Assembly (NCBI GenBank): GCA_045613065.1
Contig: JAZLAH010000043.1
Span: 1-22,626, forward strand
Reading direction: 5' to 3'
Length of the DNA stretch: 22,626 nucleotides
Source: Fimenecus sp045613065
GTDB lineage: Bacteria; Bacillota; Clostridia; Oscillospirales; Acutalibacteraceae
Part shown: one piece after another, positions 1 through 5,804 of the stretch
Numbering within the stretch: position 1 is the stretch's first letter
Layout: every line of letters begins with the position of its first letter
The notes under the pieces: model-generated
What the model was told of the DNA's origin: nothing
What the model saw: only the letters and a program-made list of their open reading frames with translations
The model's database searches: none
Position numbers and translations under genes: made by a program

Positions 1-167
1 CGAAGGATTGTAACGATTTCCTTTTCTGTAGGAAGTGGAACTGGACCTGAAACCTGAGCGCCTGTACGCTTTGCTGTTTCAACAATCTTTTCCGCTGCCT
101 TGTCTACAAGGTCATGGTCATAACCCTTAAGTCTGATTCTGATTTTCTTGCCTTTTGTTGCTGCCAT
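1..167 (-). CDS. rpsJ: 30S ribosomal protein S10, 5' part only
   Basis: The first 55 codons of ribosomal protein S10, a small-subunit head protein that also acts as NusE in antitermination complexes. The gene runs off the low-coordinate edge of the window. The visible protein starts MAATKGKKIRIRLKGYDHD and continues through GAQVSGPVPLPTEKE, the conserved N-terminal half of S10 including the KIRIRLKGYDH block. The ATG at 167 is preceded by a strong GGAGG (176-180) at 8-base spacing. In Firmicutes rpsJ is normally first in the long S10-spc-alpha ribosomal operon. The dedicated promoter and long leader upstream agree with that, but the following genes lie outside the window. Confidence 0.97.
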   Translation of the reverse strand, partial: MAATKGKKIRIRLKGYDHDLVDKAAEKIVETAKRTGAQVSGPVPLPTEKEIVTIL

Positions 168-482
168 TTTGTTTTCCTCCTAATTTACTGGGCACGTTAT
201 TTTACTTGCAACTCATCCGGGTGTTTCCACCCTTCCGTTTTTAAAACCGAAAAATCGGTTCTGATTTTTCGGACGGCGTAAAATAGCGCAGAATGCTCCT
301 GCAAGTACCGTTATGGCACAGTTGGGTTATGCCACAAGGTTTTAAAAGCATTATTGGTCGCCCGATTTAAAATCAGACATACTCCACGGTAATTCCCTGC
401 ATCGTCGTGCAGCCACCTACCGCTTCATCGCATATCGCACACCTTCTATAAACGGGCACACTACGCCCATTCCCACATGTGC
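168..482 (-). promoter_or_regulatory. Long structured 5' leader of rpsJ
   Basis: About 315 bases separate the predicted transcription start (near 482) from the rpsJ start codon, with no plausible ORF. On the transcript strand the leader has several hairpins: GGGTG-GAAA-CACCC with a GNRA-type loop (219-232); a perfect 10-bp stem CCGAAAAATC/GATTTTTCGG with a 6-base loop (247-272), extendable by outer CCGT/ACGG (235-238, 273-276); and CTGCA/TGCAG (397-412). The 198-210 segment can pair with either 278-285 or 300-307, which gives alternative folds. S10-operon leaders are known sites of autogenous control (L4 in E. coli), so an r-protein leader is a reasonable inference, but I cannot match this to a known family by eye. 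Confidence 0.6.
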
Positions 483-488
483 TCGAAT

Positions 489-517
489 ATTCTAACACAT
501 AATTTGTGAAAATGCAA
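489..517 (-). promoter_or_regulatory. Sigma-A promoter of rpsJ operon
   Basis: On the minus strand, -35 TTGCAT (512-517) and -10 TAGAAT (489-494) are separated by exactly 17 bases, with a TG one base before the -10 (extended -10). Predicted start near 482. Confidence 0.75.
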
Positions 518-681
518 TAACTTTTTTGAAAAAAGTTTGTTAAAAATGCAGATTTTTTTCTTTCGCAAAACTCGACACAATATCTTGTGTTTTCCATCGT
601 TTTCAATACAAATTCTATATTATTTTTTACAACAAATTTCCTATATATATAATATGTATAGCAAAAAGTGTTTGAAAAAAG

Positions 682-712
682 AAAAAATACGGCAGAAAAT
701 CCACCGTATTTT
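682..712 (-). terminator. Rho-independent terminator after the SulP gene
   Basis: Minus strand: AAAATACGG (704-712) pairs with CCGTATTTT (684-692) across an 11-base loop, followed by a T-rich tract (TTTTTTCTTTTTT). It begins 7 bases after the transporter stop codon. Confidence 0.85.
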
Positions 713-718
713 AAATAC

Positions 719-2383
719 TTATATACTTTTTGCTCTTTCAAGAGCAGTATCAATATTAGGACAGAAATTATCCTTACCAACTGATTTGTAGAGTCCTGAC
801 TTCTTCATAGCATTAAGTGGTTGTTCATTAACATGAGAAAGAATCAGCGTTACATCCTTTGCCTGACACTTCTTGTAAAGATTTTCGAGAGAATTCATAG
901 CAGTAGCATCAATAGCAGGCACACCTCTCATTCTGAGAATAAGACACTTTGTATAATCCTTAAGCTGAATATCAAGAATTTTATCTGCTGCACCGAAAAA
1001 CATCGGACCAGTAATCTCATAAACACGGACATTCTTAGGAACAACCTTTAAATCAAGACTATCAGCGTCATTTTCACTATCAACATATTTCCAACCTTTT
1101 ACTGCTGTTTCTTCACTCATACGTTTCATAAAGAGCATCGCAGCAAGAATCATACCAACTTCAATAGCAATAACAAGGTCAAAAATTGCAGTAAGACCAA
1201 AAGTAATCACCATAACAACAATGTCACTTTTTGGTGCAGACTTAATAATATGTATAAACTTCTTGTATTCACTCATATTGAAAGCAACCATAAAGAGGAT
1301 TGCAGCAATAGTTGGCATTGGAATAAGTCCTGCAAGTGGCATAAGGAATAAAAGCACAAGAAGGAGTACAACTGCATGAACCATACCTGCCACAGGAGTT
1401 CTGCCGCCATTTTTTGCATTTGCTGCAGTTCTTGCAATAGCACCTGTTGCAGGAATACCACCGAAAAGAACAGATGCAATATTACCTACACCCTGAGCAA
1501 CAAGTTCAGCATTTGAATTGTGTCTTGAATTTACCATACTATCGGCAACCACACAAGACAACAAAGATTCAATTGCTGCTAAGATTGCGATTGTAAATGC
1601 ATCAGGCAAAACTGCCTTAATAGTTTCAAAACTAAAATCCATTCCTGTTAATGCAAACTTTGGGAATCCTGATGGAATTGTGTAAAGCTCACCGATTGTA
1701 AACACACCACTATCAAGTCCCGGAATAAACTTAACCATCAAAGCACCAACGATAACTGCAATAAGTGATGGTGGGACTCTCTTTTCAATTTTTGGATATA
1801 CAATAAGTATAGCAAGTGAAACAGCACCAACTAAAAGTGCCTGCCAACTGAATGTACCGATAGCGTGAATATTTGCTTCAATTTTTTCGATAGTTTCAAT
1901 AGGCTTAACACCATCTGCATACTGAAGACCAAGGAAATCCTTAATCTGACCGATGAAAATTGTAACGGCAATACCTGCAGTAAAACCTGTTGTAATTGTA
2001 TAAGGTATGAATTTAATAAGTGAGCCTAATTTAAACACACCCATTAAAATAAGAAAAATACCTGCAATGATTGTTGCTATAATCAATCCACTCATACCCT
2101 GGGTTGCAACAATTCCTGCAACAACAGTTGCAAATGCTGCAGTAGGTCCTGCAATCTGCACACGACTGCCACCTAAAAATGAAACCATAAATCCTGCAAA
2201 GATTGCTGTATAAACACCACAAGCAGGTTCAACACCAGAAGCCAATGCAAGTGCAATTGACAATGGCAGAGCAATAATCGCAACGATTACACCTGCAACG
2301 ATATCCTTTACAAACTGGTCTTTTGAGTAATTTTTAACTATACTGAAAAATTTTGGTTTAAGATAAAAGTTTTTCAAAATCAT
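719..2383 (-). CDS. SulP family anion transporter with STAS domain
   Basis: An integral membrane transporter of the SulP/SLC26 family. Members move sulfate, bicarbonate or other anions, and the substrate cannot be read from this sequence. Residues about 25-425 are a run of hydrophobic helices carrying the family block near residues 50-85 (GVEPACGVYTAIFAGF, then GGSRVQIAGPTAA) and an acidic AIESLLS helix near 271-277. Residues about 445-554 form a cytoplasmic STAS domain (VYEITGPMFFGAADK, then AIDATAMNSLENL). At 554 residues it is full length for the family. The start is uncertain: I chose ATG at 2383, but GGAAG sits only 2 bases upstream, and GTG at 2386 or TTG at 2374 are alternatives. It is monocistronic, with its own promoter and terminator. 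Confidence 0.93.
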   Translation of the reverse strand: MILKNFYLKPKFFSIVKNYSKDQFVKDIVAGVIVAIIALPLSIALALASGVEPACGVYTAIFAGFMVSFLGGSRVQIAGPTAAFATVVAGIVATQGMSGLIIATIIAGIFLILMGVFKLGSLIKFIPYTITTGFTAGIAVTIFIGQIKDFLGLQYADGVKPIETIEKIEANIHAIGTFSWQALLVGAVSLAILIVYPKIEKRVPPSLIAVIVGALMVKFIPGLDSGVFTIGELYTIPSGFPKFALTGMDFSFETIKAVLPDAFTIAILAAIESLLSCVVADSMVNSRHNSNAELVAQGVGNIASVLFGGIPATGAIARTAANAKNGGRTPVAGMVHAVVLLLVLLFLMPLAGLIPMPTIAAILFMVAFNMSEYKKFIHIIKSAPKSDIVVMVITFGLTAIFDLVIAIEVGMILAAMLFMKRMSEETAVKGWKYVDSENDADSLDLKVVPKNVRVYEITGPMFFGAADKILDIQLKDYTKCLILRMRGVPAIDATAMNSLENLYKKCQAKDVTLILSHVNEQPLNAMKKSGLYKSVGKDNFCPNIDTALERAKSI

Positions 2384-2412
2384 CACTTCCGATTATAATT
2401 TTACCGAAGAGA

Positions 2413-2441
2413 ATATTAGCACTTTTTATCTTATCCGTCAA
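2413..2441 (-). promoter_or_regulatory. Sigma-A promoter of the SulP gene
   Basis: Minus strand -35 TTGACG (2436-2441), 17-base spacer, -10 TAATAT (2413-2418). Predicted start near 2406, giving a leader of only about 22 bases. Confidence 0.75.
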
Positions 2442-2460
2442 TAAAAATTTAAAAGAACAA

Positions 2461-2479
2461 ACCTCTTTTTTCAAGAGGT
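2461..2479 (-). terminator. Terminator after the micro-ORF
   Basis: Minus strand stem ACCTCTT/AAGAGGT with a 5-base loop, followed by TTGTTCTTTT. It lies 13 bases after the micro-ORF stop and just upstream of the SulP promoter, so it insulates the two. Confidence 0.7.
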
Positions 2480-2492
2480 CTTTTAAACTCAT

Positions 2493-2639
2493 CTATTTGC
2501 CTGAGCCTGTATATGCTGCTACTAAAACTCTTAACTGCTCAACAGTGTCGAATTTTGCACCCGACTCTACAATAGCCGACCTGATTGATACAGGCAAAGA
2601 GTCAAAATATGCTTTTACATCTAAATTCATATTATTCAT
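2493..2639 (-). CDS. 48-residue small protein, function unknown
   Basis: A short open frame of 48 codons. It starts MNNMNLDVKAYFDSLPVSI, has the middle block SAIVESGAKFDTVEQLRVL, and ends AAYTGSGK. It is soluble-looking, with no signal peptide or membrane helix, and could form two short helices around a central SG turn. I have a vague memory of similar small Clostridial proteins with a YF.SLP...SG..F.. EQLR pattern but cannot name a family. Support for it being real: an excellent ribosome site GAGGTGA (2646-2652) 6 bases before the ATG, a terminator right after the stop, and a position closely following the ABC importer. Oddly, that ribosome site is one arm of the ABC operon terminator, so expression would need read-through. 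Confidence 0.7.
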   Translation of the reverse strand: MNNMNLDVKAYFDSLPVSIRSAIVESGAKFDTVEQLRVLVAAYTGSGK

Positions 2640-2673
2640 AAAAAATCACCTCGGTAATATTTTACCAAGGTGA
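2640..2673 (-). terminator. ABC-operon terminator overlapping a ribosome site
   Basis: Minus strand TCACCTTGGTAA (2662-2673) pairs with TTACCGAGGTGA (2646-2657) across a 4-base AATA loop: 12 pairs with one G-U. A run of six T (2640-2645) follows directly. It lies 14 bases after the ATPase stop. The 3' arm contains the GAGGTGA ribosome site of the micro-ORF, whose ATG immediately follows the T run. Confidence 0.85.
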
Positions 2674-2687
2674 ACTCACTTTATACA

Positions 2688-3434
2688 TTATAAAACTTTT
2701 GACAAGAAATCCTTAAGTCTTGGATTCTGTGGGTTATCAAAGAATTCTTTTGGTGTGTTTTCCTCAATGATTCTACCTTCATCCATAAAGATTACACGAG
2801 TAGCAACTTCACGAGCAAATCCCATTTCGTGAGTAACAACAACCATTGTCATACCTTCACGAGCAAGATTCTTCATAACGTCAAGAACTTCACCAACCAT
2901 TTCAGGGTCAAGCGCTGAAGTTGGTTCATCAAAAAGCATTACTTCAGGCTCCATACAGAGAGCACGAACAATAGCAACACGCTGTTTCTGACCACCTGAA
3001 AGCTGACTTGGATAAGCATCTGCTCTGTCCTTAAGTCCAACTCTATCAAGAAGTTCAAGGGCTTTTATTTCAGCATCTTCTTTACTCTTTTTAAGAAGAG
3101 TCATAGGTGCTTTTGTCATATTCTTAAGCACATTCATATTTGGGAAAAGGTTAAAGTGCTGGAACACCATACCCATTCTCTGTCGATGAAGATTGATATT
3201 AGTCTTTTTGTCAGTAATATCTGTTCCGTCAAAATAGATTTTACCTGATGTTGGGATTTCAAGAAGATTAAGCGAACGCAAGAGTGTTGATTTACCTGAA
3301 CCTGATGGTCCAACGATAACAACAACCTCACCTTTTTTGATTTCACAGTTAATTCCGTCAAGAGCTTTAACAGAACCTCCTGTATAGTGCTTTTTAAGAT
3401 TTTCGACTTTAATGAGAACTTTGTTATCTATCAC
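2688..3434 (-). CDS. Amino-acid ABC importer ATP-binding protein (GlnQ type)
   Basis: The cytoplasmic ATPase that powers the polar amino-acid importer encoded with its two upstream neighbours. All nucleotide-binding motifs are visible: Walker A GPSGSGKST, Q-loop region VFQHFNLFPNMNVLKN, signature LSGGQKQR, Walker B VMLFDEPTSALDPE and the switch His in VVVTHEMGFA. At about 248 residues it matches the GlnQ/HisP/ArtP family. The frame extends 7 codons further to an ATG at 3455, but that stretch contains the AGGAGG ribosome site, so I chose the GTG at 3434, 10 bases downstream of it. The start overlaps the permease stop by 11 bases, which implies translational coupling. The specific amino acid cannot be read from the ATPase. 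Confidence 0.95.
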   Translation of the reverse strand: MIDNKVLIKVENLKKHYTGGSVKALDGINCEIKKGEVVVIVGPSGSGKSTLLRSLNLLEIPTSGKIYFDGTDITDKKTNINLHRQRMGMVFQHFNLFPNMNVLKNMTKAPMTLLKKSKEDAEIKALELLDRVGLKDRADAYPSQLSGGQKQRVAIVRALCMEPEVMLFDEPTSALDPEMVGEVLDVMKNLAREGMTMVVVTHEMGFAREVATRVIFMDEGRIIEENTPKEFFDNPQNPRLKDFLSKVL

Positions 3435-4167
3435 TCTTACGCAACCTCCTTTCAAGTCTTCCTACAAGGTTTGTAAGAATTACAACAAGAACAAGGTAAA
3501 CAACTGCTACTGTGAGAAGTGGAATGAAATATGAGAATGTTCTACCAGCAATAGTGTTACCTGCTTTTGTAAGGTCGATAACACCAACATAACCTGCAAC
3601 CGATGTTTCCTTTAAAAGTGCGATAAATTCGTTACAAAGTGTTGGAAGAACTGCCTTGAACATCTGTGGAATAATAATAAAACGCATTGTCTGGAAATAA
3701 TTGAAGCCAAGACTACGACCAGCCTCAAACTGACCGTGGTCAATTGACATAATACCTGCACGGAAAATTTCAGCAACATAAGCACCTGAATTTACACCAA
3801 ATGCAAAGATTGCAACAGGCACACCATTATCAGCAGATGCGAATATTACAAAGTAGCAAATCATCAGCTGAACAACAACAGGAATACCACGAACAACTGT
3901 AATATAGAATTTGCCGATTGCATTCAATACAGCAAGAAAATAATAACCAATTCCACCACGAAGCTTCATTGATTCTCTGTTTTTATCAAATGATGTACGA
4001 ATTGCAGCAATAACGATACCGATTACGATACCTATTGCAAGAGCACCAAATGTAATTGTGAAAGTGTTTTTAAGACCATCAATAAGGAACTCATAACGGT
4101 CACCGTCAATCATAACTCGTTTGAACTCTTCTATCAAAGATGTAACAAAAGAAATGATATATGACAT
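3424..4167 (-). CDS. Amino-acid ABC importer permease (HisM/GlnP type)
   Basis: The membrane subunit of the polar amino-acid uptake ABC transporter, 247 residues. It has several hydrophobic helices and the HisM-family features: LKNTFTITFGALAIGIVIG near residues 32-50, VRGIPVVVQL near 94-103, and the cytoplasmic EAA loop SGAYVAEIFRAGIMSIDHGQ, then FEAGRSLG, near 127-155, which contacts the ATPase. The ATG at 4167 has an AAGGAGAG ribosome site just upstream. It lies 76 bases after the binding-protein gene, with a terminator-like hairpin in the gap, and overlaps the ATPase gene downstream. It probably works as a homodimer because no second permease gene is present. Confidence 0.95.
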   Translation of the reverse strand: MSYIISFVTSLIEEFKRVMIDGDRYEFLIDGLKNTFTITFGALAIGIVIGIVIAAIRTSFDKNRESMKLRGGIGYYFLAVLNAIGKFYITVVRGIPVVVQLMICYFVIFASADNGVPVAIFAFGVNSGAYVAEIFRAGIMSIDHGQFEAGRSLGFNYFQTMRFIIIPQMFKAVLPTLCNEFIALLKETSVAGYVGVIDLTKAGNTIAGRTFSYFIPLLTVAVVYLVLVVILTNLVGRLERRLRKSDR

Positions 4168-4193
4168 AGGTCACTCTCCTTTCTTAATAACGG

Positions 4194-4223
4194 AAAAAAC
4201 AGGGCGGAATTTCATCCACCCTG
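4194..4223 (-). terminator. Intra-operon terminator between binding protein and permease
   Basis: Minus strand CAGGGTGGA (4215-4223) pairs with TCCGCCCTG (4200-4208), 9 pairs with one G-U and a 6-base loop, followed by six T (4194-4199). Partial termination here would make the binding protein more abundant than the membrane parts, a common arrangement for ABC importers. Confidence 0.8.
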
Positions 4224-4243
4224 AAATTATATATAGAAATTAA

Positions 4244-5071
4244 TTATTCTTTTGGAAGATAATATGGGTCAAGGTCTTCAATTGCCTGAATTTTGCCGTC
4301 TTCAGCAACGATAACTGCCTGAACACCTGTTGCATAAGAATCAGAGAAATCTACCATTTCAATTCTATCTTCAGTAACAGTCATACCAGCCATACCCATA
4401 TCAAACTTACCTGTCTGAACACCAGGGATAATTGAGTCAAATGCAACGTTTGCGATAACAAGGTCATAACCAAGCTTGTCAGCAATAATCTTTGCAACTT
4501 CAACGTCGATCCCATAGTACATATCGCCATCAATATATTCATAAGGTGGGAATTCAGCATTTGTAGCCATAACAAGGTCAGGCTTATCTGTATCAACTGC
4601 TTCAACAGGAACACCTGCAAATTCTGCACCGTCACCTGTGTTGATATACTTATCAACAATAGCCTTTACTGAACCGTCAGCAATAAGTTCTTTAAGTGCA
4701 CCATTAACTGCATCCTTAAGTTCTGTATTACCTTTCTGGAAACAGATAGCATAATCTTCAACTGCATAAGCTGTTTCAAGAATCTTAAGTCCTGTATTTG
4801 CTGCAACATAAGCCTTTGCAGGTTCGTTGTCAATAATAACACAGTCAACCTTACCTGCCTTAAGAGCTTCAACAGCAAGAGCACCATTGTCATAACGTGT
4901 AACAGCATCGTTACCAAAGTCACCTGATGCGTAAATATCACCTGTTGTAGTTGTCTGAACACCGATTTTAATTCCGTTTGTTTCTTCCTTATCACCGCCA
5001 CAAGCTGCGAAGCAACCAACTACGATAACAAGAGCAAGAATAACTGAAAGAATTTTAACTGATTTTTTCAT
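4244..5071 (-). CDS. Circularly permuted amino-acid-binding lipoprotein (SBP_bac_3)
   Basis: The extracytoplasmic substrate-binding protein of the importer, 275 residues. It has a lipoprotein signal: MKKS, a hydrophobic stretch to residue 19, then two candidate lipobox cysteines, VVGC (C20) and FAAC (C24). The mature part has the two SBP_bac_3 halves in reversed order. Residues 33-143 match what is normally the second half (IKIGVQTTTTGDIYA, NGALAVEALKAGKVDCVIID, ELIADGSVKAIVDKYI). After a linker of about 20 residues, residues 164-268 match the normal first half (LVMATNAEFPPYEYIDG, YYGIDVEVAKIIADKLG, FDSIIPGVQTGKFD, AGMTVTEDR, VDFSDSYATGVQ). The chain ends at the usual inter-lobe hinge (IEDLD). 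The ligand-contact Arg (R236) is kept. The ATG at 5071 has an AAAGGAG site 9 bases upstream. Confidence 0.93.
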   Translation of the reverse strand: MKKSVKILSVILALVIVVGCFAACGGDKEETNGIKIGVQTTTTGDIYASGDFGNDAVTRYDNGALAVEALKAGKVDCVIIDNEPAKAYVAANTGLKILETAYAVEDYAICFQKGNTELKDAVNGALKELIADGSVKAIVDKYINTGDGAEFAGVPVEAVDTDKPDLVMATNAEFPPYEYIDGDMYYGIDVEVAKIIADKLGYDLVIANVAFDSIIPGVQTGKFDMGMAGMTVTEDRIEMVDFSDSYATGVQAVIVAEDGKIQAIEDLDPYYLPKE

Positions 5072-5113
5072 TTCTATCTACTCCTTTTAGAAATTATTAA
5101 TTTTGCAGTTTAG

Positions 5114-5142
5114 ATTATATATGTCTTTTTATCAAAAATCAA
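5114..5142 (-). promoter_or_regulatory. Sigma-A promoter of the ABC importer operon
   Basis: Minus strand -35 TTGATT (5137-5142), 17-base spacer, consensus -10 TATAAT (5114-5119). Start predicted near 5107, about 36 bases before the ATG. No riboswitch or T-box fits in so short a leader. Confidence 0.78.
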
Positions 5143-5351
5143 GTATTTATGCAAAAATTCAGGTCGAAAAACAAATTCCAATGCATTTTTATACATTATT
5201 TGTGCTAATATACATAGTTTTATGCATAAAATACACATTTCTATTACTATAGAATAGAAGCTCTTATCCTTTTAATTCATTTAGTAACAATCGTTAAATC
5301 ATAATTGTTCAGGATAATTTACAAATTCGGACTTGTTGTAATATCACATTG
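5143..5351. other. AT-rich intergenic stretch, nothing recognised
   Basis: About 210 AT-rich bases between the ABC promoter and the degenerate tRNA-end repeat. I see no convincing ORF, tRNA or stable hairpin, only a weak 6-bp AACAAT/ATTGTT inverted repeat near 5288-5311. Confidence 0.5.
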
Positions 5352-5356
5352 CATAT

Positions 5357-5415
5357 AAAAAAAATAGGTACTTCAAAAGAAACACCTATCTTTTGGAGCT
5401 ACTAACCGGATTCGA
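5357..5415 (-). repeat. Degenerate second copy of tRNA-Thr 3' end plus terminator
   Basis: This stretch repeats 5565-5624 with a few changes. On the minus strand it reads from the T-loop (TCGAATCCGG) through the acceptor 3' strand TAGTAGC and TCCA into the same terminator hairpin. The terminator's second arm carries substitutions, two of which leave G-U pairs, so the stem can still form. No 5' tRNA half is attached; the sequence diverges at 5416. It is either the displaced target end of an integrated element or the stump of a duplicated tRNA gene. Confidence 0.85.
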
Positions 5416-5562
5416 CCGTCTGCTGCGGCTACGCCTTGCATACTTACTGGCTCGGCGACCCAATGCTTCGCATTCGGTACCCGCCTCACCACTCTGTGCT
5501 AAAAACAATTCACTGAATTGTTTTCTTAACGCCCAGACCCAAGGGTTCGAATCCTAATCATA
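5416..5562. other. Hairpin-rich spacer between the two tRNA-end copies
   Basis: About 147 bases flanked by the two tRNA-Thr 3'-end copies. It is more GC-rich than its surroundings and contains AATGC-TTC-GCATT (5462-5474) and AAAACAATTC/GAATTGTTTT (about 5502-5524). It starts with GTCTG and carries CAGAC near its other end. At the right end there is a T-arm-like GGTTCGAATCC in plus orientation (5544-5554). There is no ORF. It looks like a small dispersed, RNA-structure-forming repeat, but I cannot name it. Confidence 0.5.
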
Positions 5563-5565
5563 CAT

Positions 5566-5602
5566 AAAAAAGATAGGTGTTTCAAAAGAAACACCTATCT
5601 TT
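5566..5602 (-). terminator. Terminator of tRNA-Thr
   Basis: Minus strand stem AAAAGATAGGTGTTTC with its exact complement (5568-5583 and 5588-5603), 16 perfect pairs around a TTTT loop, ending in a T run. It starts at the CCA end of the tRNA. Confidence 0.9.
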
Positions 5603-5678
5603 TGGAGCTACTAACCGGATTCGAACCGGTGACCTCTTCCTTACCAAGGAAGTGCTCTGCCTCCTGAGCCATAGTAGC
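5603..5678 (-). tRNA. tRNA-Thr (anticodon GGT), CCA encoded
   Basis: Full cloverleaf on the minus strand: acceptor GCTACTA/TAGTAGC, D arm GCTC/GAGC, anticodon stem CTTCC/GGAAG with loop TTGGTAA (anticodon GGT at 5643-5645), and T arm ACCGG-TTCGAAT-CCGGT. The discriminator base is T, and CCA is encoded (5603-5605). It decodes ACC/ACU threonine codons. It stands alone with its own consensus promoter and a strong terminator. Confidence 0.96.
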
Positions 5679-5698
5679 ATATTAAATTTGCAAGGGAT

Positions 5699-5727
5699 AT
5701 TATACAAATAATCGAAATGTTTGTCAA
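5699..5727 (-). promoter_or_regulatory. Consensus sigma-A promoter of tRNA-Thr
   Basis: Minus strand -35 TTGACA (5722-5727), 17-base spacer, -10 TATAAT (5699-5704): a perfect consensus match, as expected for a highly expressed stable RNA. Start near 5692, about 14 bases before the mature tRNA 5' end. Confidence 0.9.
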
Positions 5728-5746
5728 GGTTGGAAAACAAATCTCT

Positions 5747-5800
5747 TCCTCCGTCAAAACTTCGTTTTGACACCTCCCTCTGATGAGGGAGGTGATGTAA
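5747..5800. repeat. Double-palindrome repeat at the end of the rRNA methyltransferase operon
   Basis: Two adjacent perfect hairpins: GTCAAAAC-TTC-GTTTTGAC (5753-5771) and CACCTCCCTC-TGAT-GAGGGAGGTG (5771-5794), flanked by CCTCC. The CCTCC/GGAGGTG double palindrome resembles short dispersed intergenic repeats I remember from gut Clostridia genomes. It sits 11 bases past the rsmF stop and may serve as its transcript end, although no T run follows. Confidence 0.65.
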
Positions 5801-5804
5801 TCTT

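Noticed and set aside
373..780. 135-codon minus-strand open frame over the rpsJ leader and the end of the SulP gene
   Set aside because: It runs across the SulP terminator and the rpsJ promoter, overlaps the SulP coding end in another frame, has low-complexity content and no ribosome site.
2392..2397. TATAAT just upstream of the SulP start, suggesting a leaderless mRNA
   Set aside because: No -35 at the proper distance. The TTGACG-17-TAATAT promoter at 2413-2441 explains expression better.
2687..2692. TATAAT at the end of the ATPase gene as a private promoter for the micro-ORF
   Set aside because: No acceptable -35 at 16-18 bases. It spans the ATPase stop codon, so chance is likely.
5540..5560. 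Plus-strand tRNA ending in GGTTCGAATCC
   Set aside because: The T stem beyond three pairs does not match, and no acceptor, D or anticodon arm can be found to its left.
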